Program-made: the position numbers and the translations under genes | Shown here: positions 55,994-64,000 of the stretch, piece by piece | Numbering within the stretch: the first letter of the stretch is position 1 | How the letters are laid out: every line of letters starts with the position of its first letter | Notes under the pieces: model-generated | Databases searched by the model: none | Seen by the model: the letters and a program-made list of their open reading frames with translations, nothing else | What the model was told of the DNA's origin: nothing | Assembly (NCBI GenBank): GCA_024734495.1 | Contig: JALMQS010000225.1 | Coordinates: 5,029,226 to 5,093,225, forward strand | Length of the DNA: 64,000 nucleotides | Direction of reading: 5' to 3' | From: Forficula auricularia | Taxonomy: Eukaryota > Arthropoda > Insecta > Dermaptera > Forficulidae

Positions 55994-56161
55994 TTATTTT
56001 TTTTTATAAAAAATATTTTATTACAAAAAAGAAACCTACATGTTTCAAAAAGCTAATTTTTAGGGTTTTTTTTAACTTTATCTATTCAACTAATAGTAGT
56101 ATAATTCAAAAGAAAGTGTCAAGATCTTAATTTTCCATAAAACTCTGAGAAATTGTTTATA

Positions 56162-57115
56162 TTAATAAATAAATAAATAAATAAATCTTTATTTCTCGAC
56201 CTGCTTAGAGGCACAAGTCCTCGGTGGCTAGGTCCTCCAAACATCAATACAATCTAGCTACAATACATTAATAAACATCAATACAAATTAATTACAACAA
56301 TTTAACAAATAATAAACAAGTAAAAAAAAAAAAAAAAAAGAAGAAAAAAAAAAAAAAAAAAAAATAGAAATGTATGCTCATTAACAAATAACATGACCAT
56401 AGATTTCCATCAAAAGACAAAAAGTAATTTAAAAATTCCGCGCAAAAACCCGATACCAGGAGCAAGCGACGCATTAGCCATCCCGGCATTTGACATAAGC
56501 TGTTAAGGAAACCTGGTCAAAACCTTAACAAGGATGTTATCAGCTCTCTCTACCTCAGGTAATCTCTGCTTGTGAGAACTAAATAAAATTTTGCACAACT
56601 CTAGGACATTAGGACTTGACAAAATTTATAATTGATTTAATCATAGGGGGCAGAGGACTATAATCCCAAGTAGTAACAGACAGACTGTTCCACAAATCAA
56701 TGCCAGATCCTACAAATGAATATAAACCGATATTTTTCAAGAATCTTGGCTTACGAATCTTTTTTCTATGATCAGCTTTACCTAAATAACTTGATTCCTG
56801 AAATCTATTCGTTATTTCCTCCCAACTCCTAAAACCCTTATAGGCTTTGAAAATCACTTTCAATTTAGCCCATTCCCTTCTCTCCAATAAACTAGACCAT
56901 CCTAATTCATTAATCATTGAAGTGACACTACTAAACCTATCAAATTTACCAAAAACAAACCTAGCCGCCCTCCTTTGTACCATATCAATTTTTCTCTCTA
57001 ATCGTTGTGGATGTTTGTCCCAAACCACAGAACAATACTCTAAATTAGGTCTTACATAAGTTAAATAAACTTTTGACTTAACTTCTCTAGATGTACCCTT
57101 CAAAATTCAAATTTG
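56162..57115 (-). mobile_element. 5'-truncated LINE (3' end)
   Basis: Encodes the RT C-terminal region on the minus strand (56609-57103), then about 440 bp of 3' UTR including a long A/G-rich run (56325-56365) and GCAGGTCGAGAAATAAAGAT, and finishes in a TTTA microsatellite at 56162-56187. It lies within the TTAA element; the intact homologous sequence at 21060-21110 shows the insertion point. Confidence 0.85.
56609..57103 (-). CDS. LINE reverse-transcriptase C-terminal fragment (164 codons open)
   Basis: The open frame reads SKVYLTYVRPNLEYCSVVWD, then LERKIDMVQRRAARFVFGKF and SVTSMINELGWSSLLERREW, the standard post-RT region of Jockey/CR1/L2-type polyproteins, and ends with WNSLSVTTWDYSPLPPMIKS about 10 residues before the stop. 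All catalytic RT motifs and the endonuclease are absent because the insertion is 5'-truncated. No stop or frameshift interrupts the 164 codons, so this insertion is younger than the fragments at 10480 and 33296. Not expected to be expressed as a functional protein. Confidence 0.88.
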   Translation of the reverse strand: MKGTSREVKSKVYLTYVRPNLEYCSVVWDKHPQRLERKIDMVQRRAARFVFGKFDRFSSVTSMINELGWSSLLERREWAKLKVIFKAYKGFRSWEEITNRFQESSYLGKADHRKKIRKPRFLKNIGLYSFVGSGIDLWNSLSVTTWDYSPLPPMIKSIINFVKS

Positions 57116-57299
57116 CTAGCTAATGTGTGATTGAAACTTCACCAAAGCATAAATAGAGACTTAAACTATCATAAAAAATTAAATAATAATTATAATCTAT
57201 TATTTTTCCTTTAACAGCAGGCGAAAGGACCTCCTTAATTATTCAATTCCATTTATTTTAAACCTTATCCCGACTTTCTGCCAATATTAAAAAAAGTAA

Positions 57300-58415
57300 T
57301 GCACTCTGAGACCCCTATGAATCGGGGGTAGAATAGGTCCATAGTATCCTCTGCTTGTCGTAAAAGGCGACTAAAAGAGGTTGGACGTGAGACTTAACAA
57401 GCTCACTCCGTAAAAAAATCTCCCAATCATGGAAGCAAGCATTTGCTTCCATTCAACAGGGAGAAGAATATTATATAGTAAGACACCTAGAAAAAACAAA
57501 AATAATAAATTAAGATTCTAAAGAAAAAAAAGAAGAACTATTCTTCTTTGTGAAGCTTCTCATATAAGAAACTTGGATTATATGTTTACTTGCCTGCTCC
57601 GCAGCCAAGTAAACATTACACTTTACGCTCGATCTGAGTGCAGCAAAACCGCCTGGTTTTTACTGGGAGTCACCTCTCCCTAAGTAAGTTCTTTGACTTC
57701 TTATTAATAAAAATTTGGAACTCATATATATATTTCATTCATACATTGGATGCAAACTGCACATCTGATGCAAAGTTTGATCAGTTCATAAAAATTTATT
57801 CAGGAATTACATTAAATTCCTAATCAGAATTCAAAAGAATAGAATTTTCGGCATATTTTAAATAAAATAGAATCGGAATTAATTCTAAAATAACAAAGAA
57901 AATTTTTTTTGATTAATTTCGTTTACAATCATCAACTAATAAACATATCAATTAAACAATAAAATGTCAATTTAAAAGTTCAAATTGCAACAATGGACAT
58001 ATTTGAATTCAAATTTCTCATATTTTAACTCAATAATGAATAAAAATTCTATTTCAAATTGCAATTTGCTTGGTTTCATTCTTAAAGGCATTTATTTAAT
58101 GATTTCTTATCAAGCGTAGAGGTCGCTCCTAATTAATTGGTTGGGCGGCCCTGGAAAACGCCATTCATAAAGCCTAATTTTCAGGCGCTGCCGGCGTCTA
58201 TTCCTTAGCTAATTGCATTAGGCCACTTATAGATCAATCAAAAAAGTTAAGCAATTGTAATCAGTTCAGAGACCAACTCCTAATCGGTTACCGATCTATG
58301 GAAAGTTTCGAAAAATTTATTATTAATATTTTTTATTTTTTTATTTTTTTTATAAATAATTAATTAATTATCAATCATCAATTAATTAATAAATAATCTT
58401 TGCAAATGTTAATAA
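57300..58415 (+). repeat. 1.1-kb dispersed repeat, copy C
   Basis: Homologous to 21128-22270 throughout, including CTTGTCGTAAAAGGCGACTA, GGAAGCAAGCATTTGCTTCC, the hairpin TGTTTACTTGCCTGC / GCAGCCAAGTAAACA (one mismatch) and the GC-rich block TTGGGCGGCCCTGG (58140). It follows a TTAA element in both places, so the two probably duplicated together. Confidence 0.8.
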
Positions 58416-58424
58416 ATATTTATT

Positions 58425-58970
58425 GTTATTTATTTATTTATTTATTTAACGGGCAGTCACACCCTTTTTCACAAGTACATGTATATAAACAGTAAAGTAT
58501 GAAAAAAATAACATAAAAATAAAGTATAAATGACAAATACAATAGGAAAAGATAGATGATAACATAAACATATTATAATTAGAAAACAAAGTCCAATGAT
58601 AAATGAATAGGAAAAAAAAGTTTATAGATTATTAGTTAAATATCAAAAAACACAAATTGACTTAATACAAATTATATAAATTTAATTTATAAAATTCAGA
58701 ACAAGATTATAAATCTAATATAAGTAAATATAATGGGTTTTTTAATTGATTGATAATTAACTACGCAATGAGATAATTAGAAAAAAAAAAAAAATTGAAA
58801 ATAATATTTAATCTATTCATCAGTTCGAAATAGATTCCGGTTCAGTGATGAATGTTTTTATAAATTGTTGCTATATACATGTGATTGTAATGAATTGTGT
58901 ATTGTGTCTGTATTGAAGATTTGGGAATGAATGTTTCATGTGAAATGACAAATTCCGGTTCTTGAACGAG
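58425..58970 (-). repeat. LINE-like 3' end with TTTA tail, then AT-rich DNA
   Basis: The minus strand ends TGTGACTGCCCGTTAAATAA plus AAAT units (58425-58447). The upstream part (58448-58760) has no reading frame. Assigned on the tail alone. Confidence 0.4.
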
Positions 58971-59225
58971 ATCCCGTATGGAAATAAATACATTTTCGAA
59001 ATATGTTTTATATATATTTTTTGAAAATATATTAAAAATATAAAATTTTTGTGTTAAATTTATATAAAATTTATACTAGAGTGACATAAAAATAATTATA
59101 TTTTAAGAACATATAGAAAACATAAACTTTATATATTTTTAATACAAAAATTTTATATTTTTTATATATTTTTAAAAAATATATAAAAAACATATTTCGA
59201 AAATATATTTATTTCCATACGGGAT
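58971..59225. repeat. Foldback MITE with ATCCCGTATGGAAATAAATA termini
   Basis: 255 bp. Both ends carry ATCCCGTATGGAAATAAATA and CGAAATATGTTTTATATAT; the inner arms are TTTTTGAAAATATATTAAAA-like; the centre (about 59060-59100) is unique. Confidence 0.8.
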
Positions 59226-59671
59226 GTATGTATGATTTCAAACTATTGTATATTTAATTGTGTTATATAATTCTCTATAAAAAGAAAAAAATGTAAATAA
59301 AATGTTTTATTTCAATTTTAGAACTACTAAGGATGGTCAACCAGTGGTGACCGAAACTGTATAGTTTATCAATTAAATAAATCAAATAGTTATTGAAATT
59401 ATTGTTTTATTATATTTGTGACAAAAACAACCATTCAATTTAACAAGAAAATTTAAATCAAGTCACTTAAGTTCTGGAATAATTTTTAATAAGTAAATAT
59501 AAATATAAAAAATGATAAATAAATTTAATACAATTTATATAAATTTAAATTATAAATTCAGAACACAACATAAATCTAATAATTATAATTATATAGTACC
59601 TGGAGCCACCGAGCGATGCTCGGTAACTTTTTGCTTCAGTTAAAATCTAAGTATTAATATTATTATTATTA
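59226..59671. other. AT-rich DNA, no gene
   Basis: 59310-59380 (ACTACTAAGGATGGTCAACC) is unassigned. 59500-59590 partly repeats 58640-58720. Confidence 0.45.
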
Positions 59672-60030
59672 TTTTTTTTTTTTAATGATATTGATGTGAG
59701 AAGGAGATACACCAGAAGGTGGATCCCCTAAAGGCCAGTATGGCCTGGCCCCTCCATCGTGAAAAGAACAGAGCAGAAGGAAAAGAAGCCGGGATCACGA
59801 GCCAATCTCAGAAACTTAGATACAATTCAATATCCAATTTTCTAAGGTTTTAGGGGCTTCGAGCAGTGGTAAATTCTCCGCGCGATAAATTCGGTTAAAT
59901 TTATCACCCACTTAATTTTTATTAACAGACCCTATACTTACAGAAAAAATGTCTGGGTATAGCCGGGAATCGAACCCGAGACCTCCGGGTTGTCAGTCAG
60001 TTACTCTGACCATTAGACCACGGAGGCGGA
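59672..60030 (-). repeat. Full-length tRNA-derived SINE
   Basis: The minus strand begins GCCTCCGTGGTCTAATGGTC (A box) and has CTCGGGTTCGATTCCCGG (B box in a perfect T-stem), followed by a roughly 280-bp body with TTATCGCGCGGAGAATTTAC and GGGGCCAGGCCATACTGGCC, and ends in a 12-A run. The 5' seven bases do not pair with the segment after the T-stem, so it is a SINE head, not a tRNA. Similar AT-rich text (ATATTATTATT / ATATTATTTTT) on both sides may be the target duplication. Confidence 0.8.
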
Positions 60031-60415
60031 CGATATTATTTTTAATTTAAAAACCCCCACCTCGCCCCCAGGGCCCTCCACATGCACCACCCACCACTGC
60101 ACCTATATCTATCAATAATTACTTTAATTAGGAAAAAATCAATTAAGATCAATTCTGATGAGGTCCAGACCTAGCCAGATTGCTTTCTCATCCTCAAAAC
60201 TTGTTAATAGAGCTTGTTTCAAAATTGGTAGAGCCGTTTTTAAAAAAGAAAAAATATACAAATATATATACAAAAAAAATACAATTTTAGAGTAGATTTG
60301 TTTATGTTTATTTGCATCAAGTAGTGTACACAACAACTCATTATTATCTCGGCAAAACAAAATCTTTTCAACTATATTATATATTAATTTCGCATATTAA
60401 TATACATATTAAATA
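60031..60415. other. Unassigned DNA
   Basis: A short C-rich piece (60050-60100) and a 73-codon frame on the minus strand (60139-60360) of no recognised kind. Confidence 0.4.
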
Positions 60416-61046
60416 ACGAGCTTTTCGTGCGTGCCTTCGGCACGCCCTCGAAGCTCGGCCCTCCGGGCTGGTGCCCTGGCGGGCAGCGTCTCGGTCCAAA
60501 AATTTCATTCCTCTTAAAAAACCACACTCCAAATGTATACCCGTAAACTACCGAAAATACATCGTCTCTTAAAAGTTTCGCATCTTTAATTTTTGAGTGG
60601 CGAGGGGGGGGGGGGGGGGGGAGGAACAATTATTAATATATTTAATGTTTCTTAATTTAAAATGAATTGGAGTCTTTCATTTCAAAATTCGAATTTATAT
60701 ATTTCAAATTTGTCTGGTTAATGAAAATCGATTGGAGCCATCAGTTTTAATAATATTTCAAATTTGCCTCTTTAATTAATATATATTTAATGTTTCTTAA
60801 TTTAAAATCTATTGGTGTTTTTTCATTTTCATTCGAGTTCAAATGAATACAATATTATCTAGGCACAAAGTCTAAATCAAAAATATATAGTTTTAGTAAA
60901 AGAAATCAAGATATATATATTAATGTGACATTGGTCTAGTGGTTAGAGCTGATGCCCATAGTTCAAGAGTTCGTCGGTTCGATTCTAGGTAAGAGGGTAA
61001 TTTTTTTAGAGAAATTTCTCTAAGCGTTGTTACAAATTAATCTAGA
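60416..61046 (-). repeat. GC-hairpin composite repeat, copy 5 (best preserved)
   Basis: Minus-strand copy with the hairpin arms GAGCTTTTCGTGCGTGCC and GGCACGCCCTCGAAGCTC (60418-60460), CCGGGCTGGTGCCCTGGCGG, a 16-G run (60605-60620), the body, and the tRNA-like segment on the plus strand at 60930-61000 (A box TGGTCTAGTGGTTAGAG, B box GGTTCGATTCT). Ends at TCTAGA (61041). The 81-codon frame inside is not conserved among copies. Confidence 0.8.
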
Positions 61047-61969
61047 TAAATATATATAGTATAAATAATGAAAATTGAAAGTTTTTGCCTTAAATTGAAT
61101 GTTTTTGCCGAGAGTAGCAGATGAGAGAAACACACTCTTTTATTGTCTCCTTCAATAAATAATCAGTTCAATTGGCAAAATATTAAACTATGAACAAATT
61201 TTCATTTACCCCTTTGTAAAAATAAATTATAAATCAGATGGAAAATGAATATCAATCGAAAAAGCATGAGAGTAGCAAAAAGTGACAGCTTCGGGAAAAA
61301 AAATAAAATAAAACAAAAAAGAAAACACTGTCAGGTCTGAAGTGGTTATATACCCCAATTGGATCGATTATAGATCAAAGGTTGGTTTTTGGGGGGGACC
61401 AAGCAAGCGTCGCTCGCATGTACGTAGCATTTTGATGATCTGTCACGTGCACTGTGCTAGTCACTCACACAGACACAAACACACACACCTTGCTTTCTCA
61501 CCTGTCTATCCAACCACGTCATTCAAATGGCAAATGTCATTTAAATAAATCATCAGGGAAGCCAATCAAATGTCACAGGGCAGTTCATCAATCGCAAAAA
61601 AAAAACTATTCTGAAAATACTCTCTCTCTCTTATAAAACAACTAAATATATAAAATAAATTTTGTTTTAATTAAAGCACATTTAATTATTATTTCATTTA
61701 AAATGGACAGTGAGCTGGAAACCTTTCCAAAATGAATTAATTTCAATAAAAGAACAAACAAGGGTTACATTTTAATTAAGCACCCAAGTCCATAAAAAAA
61801 TGAAAGATTTTTTCTAACTACAAAATTATCCTATTAAAAATGTATATTCTGTTATGAAACAAACATCGAAAAAAAATTCTAAAAACTTAACAATTATACT
61901 TTCATTCAAAAGAGTTTAATTAAAATGTACGTTATTTATTTACATGATAAATATCGGCGGCCAAAAGTA
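61047..61969. other. AT-rich DNA, no gene recognised
   Basis: 61100-61160 carries the CACACTCTTTTATTGTCTCC family. 61390-61560 is less AT-rich with ACACAGACACAAACACACAC; frames at 61342-61636 are unrecognised. Confidence 0.4.
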
Positions 61970-62775
61970 CAGGGTGGGGCATAAAGATCTACCACATTTT
62001 GAAGAGGTATAAAAAAATGAAAAAAGTTAGCTAGCAAAAAAAAGTGAATATATTTTTGAAAATAACATAAGATAATTTTTTTTAAATGTGATTTAAACAT
62101 TATCAGACCAAAAAAAGGAGGGGTGTCAAAAATGAAAATTCTAGCCCTTTAGAAAAACTAAACCAAATTTTGTATACATATTCTGTGGCCTCAAAAAGGC
62201 TATAAATGCAAAAAACTAATCATCCAAAATGGAGGGAGGGTCAAAAATGAAAATTCTAACGCTTTTGACCAAACTCAACCAAAATTTGCATACATAATCT
62301 GAGGACCCCCAGAAAGAAGGCTAGAAATGCAAAAACTAACCACCCTAAATAGGGTGAGTGTCAAAATTCTAGGAATTTCGACCAAACTATGTATACAAAA
62401 TTTGGTTAGTTTTTGCATTTCTAGCTTTCTGGGGGTCCACAGAATATGTATACAAAATTTGGTTGAGTTTTGTCAAAAGGGCTAGAATTTTCATTTTTGA
62501 CCCTTCCCTCCCTATTTTGGTTGGTTAGTTTTTTCATTTATAGACTTTTTGGGGCCTACAGAATATGTATACAAAATTTGGTTGAGTTTGGACGAAAGGG
62601 CTAGAATTTTCATTTTTGACCTCCCCCCCCCCCCCCTTTTTTTTTGTGTGATAATGTTTAAAACAGATTAAAAAAAATTATTTTATGTTCTTTTCAAAAA
62701 TATATTCAGTTTTTTTCTAGTTAAATTTTTTTTTTATTCCTCTTCAAAATGTGATAGATCTTTATGGCCACCCTG
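61970..62775. mobile_element. Palindromic TA-flanked element built of internal repeats
   Basis: Ends CAGGGTGGGGCATAAAGATC and CAGGGTGGCCATAAAGATCT (inverse) with TA at 61968-61969 and 62776-62777. The two halves are inverted copies meeting near 62385. Each half holds two or three tandem units of about 120 bp (AATGAAAATTCTAGCCCTTT, AACCAAATTTTGTATACATA, AGGCTATAAATGCAAAAAAC). TA duplication and CAGGGTGGCC termini fit Tc1/mariner-type ends. No coding sequence. Confidence 0.8.
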
Positions 62776-62777
62776 TA

Positions 62778-64000
62778 TAAAATTATCAACAAGAATAAAT
62801 CTCTGTTCCTAACAAAAATTGGAGAAAAAAGTGAAGACTTTTTTAAGACTCAGTAGGCTCTCAAGCTAGAGAAATAGTGAACTACTAAGTTTGTTAGATC
62901 TTGCCTTTATCATAACAACGTTTGAAATATCAACAAAACCATATAAAAAATGATTTTCTCAACATTTTTGAACTGCAAGTTCTTTATTTAGATAGTCCGA
63001 AGAATAGGTACTAATTTGCTTTCTGATTTGGAAATATAAACATAAACATTTTGACACCAAAAATAACTTTATATAACTTTTTGTTCTTAAAGTGTTTCGG
63101 GACTGTATATAATTTTTTAAGAACATTTTAAAAAAATTTTTATCGAATCATTGATGTATTAAATATTTATTCCCGAAATTTGAAGTTGATCGTCTATCCC
63201 ATTACCGAGAAATAAATTATTGAAAATTGTCCTTTTACCATGGAAGTAAATGGACCGAGTTTATAAAAGGGCTATAACTTCTATACAAATTATACCATTT
63301 TTAACAAATTTATACAGATCAGAACTTTTATTAATCGAATGATACATTTTTCAATAGATTTGGCAGTCTAGTTAATTAGTTATTCATAAATGTAAAAATA
63401 AAAAGTATTTGCAGCCAACAGAATATAACAAAACACTAGTGTAGAATTCCAACTCTATTTCTTGAAATCGTTTTTGTGTTAAATAAATGTTTTTATAATG
63501 AGAAAAAATTTATCTCAATATTCTTTTGATTAATATTATCAAAACAAAGATTTTTATTCGAAATTAACCTTATTATTAACAATTTTTTTATTAAAAAATT
63601 TATTAGGCAGATGTTGTCACTCTGCAGAAATACAAAAGATTTTTTCGAAGATCAACCAGATAGATAAGCTGTCCCGAACTAGCTTAAACTACCGTGGGTT
63701 CAGAATCCATACACACAAATAGACAGTAACTTTTACAATTTTTTACTGCTAATTCTTTGAACTAGAACTTGACATAGTATTAATAATAATAGTAGTAATA
63801 TTTCAGGTCATTAGCTAGTACTGTTTGATTTCTTTTAATATGGATCTCTTCCTTACCTGAGGTGAACAATTAATTTCATTTTCGCACAAAGTATAAATGT
63901 TTAATTTGATTTCAGGACAAATTTATTATTTAATACGAAAGGTAGAGCCATAGCCCACTTGCTAAGGGGCGCGAGAACCCCACAATGTGTCAGATTTAAT
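62778..64000. other. AT-rich DNA to window end, no gene
   Basis: No reading frame or repeat could be assigned. The last 60 bases (GGTAGAGCCATAGCCCACTT, GGGGCGCGAGAACCCC) are clearly more GC-rich and may be the start of another element cut by the window end. Confidence 0.4.

Larger units (their letters stand above)
55049..57234. mobile_element. TTAA-target DNA transposon derivative with nested insertions
   Basis: Termini GGAGGTCCTTTCGC (55049) and its complement (ending 57234) are flanked by TTAA at 55045-55048 and 57235-57238. TTAA duplication points to piggyBac- or Kolobok-type elements. Removing the MITE (55344-55993) and LINE (56162-57115) leaves a short non-coding element homologous to 18056-18204 plus 20785-21127. 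No transposase frame. Confidence 0.8.

Noticed and set aside
59958..60028. Functional tRNA gene
   Set aside because: A and B boxes and the T-stem are good, but the acceptor stem does not pair, and the sequence continues into a SINE body with an A tail.
60930..61000. Functional tRNA gene in composite repeat copy 5
   Set aside because: Weak T-stem, no acceptor helix, and repeated with the composite family at 13095, 18299 and 19497.
1..64000. CRISPR array
   Set aside because: The tandem arrays (4612, 35513, 44540) have no short-repeat/unique-spacer pattern, and the DNA is eukaryotic.

Overview
The window looks like AT-rich, repeat-dense nuclear DNA of an invertebrate, most likely an arthropod. 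The evidence is a decayed mariner with D34D spacing, a pogo/Tigger-like element, Jockey/RTE-type LINE 3' ends, tRNA-derived SINEs, Helitron termini, TTAA and TA target-site elements, and a spliced pseudogene with introns of about 80-100 bp. No bacterial, organellar or rRNA signature is visible and the species cannot be named. Calls rest on reading by eye; no alignment, folding or database search was run.

Host-gene content is very low. Only one long intact reading frame exists: a 328-codon leucine-rich, LRR-like protein at 47704-48690 (+), with a splice acceptor just upstream and a poly(A) signal downstream. A second host-like locus at 35306-38392 (-) is a broken multi-exon coiled-coil gene. 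Its last exon has been amplified into eight tandem units of about 243 bp, nearly every one carrying the same stop codon.

The rest is layered mobile DNA. Region by region: 1-6 kb, a LINE tail, GC-hairpin repeats, a 174-bp satellite and a long AT hairpin; 6.7-9.5 kb, two large palindromes flanking a deleted mariner; 10-12.3 kb, two pogo-type elements, one split by a LINE; 12.8-20.1 kb, a composite repeat with tRNA-like promoter boxes and a GC-rich terminal hairpin, plus MITEs; 20.8-23.1 kb, a 1.1-kb dispersed repeat present again at 57.3-58.4 kb; 24-44 kb, several large dispersed families with nested palindromes, a LINE 3' end at 33.3 kb and the coiled-coil pseudogene; 45-54 kb, the LRR gene, foldbacks and Helitron ends; 55-57.2 kb, a TTAA element invaded by a MITE and a LINE; 58-64 kb, foldbacks, a SINE and a palindromic TA element.

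The most interesting signal is a set of about ten hammerhead-ribozyme-like motifs (CTGANGA, a short hairpin, then GAAAC followed by GT or a short palindrome). Most sit inside, or at the loop edges of, large palindromic insertions, as expected for Penelope-like retroelements or retrozymes. Two of these palindromes occupy the same site in two copies of one host repeat, in opposite orientation.
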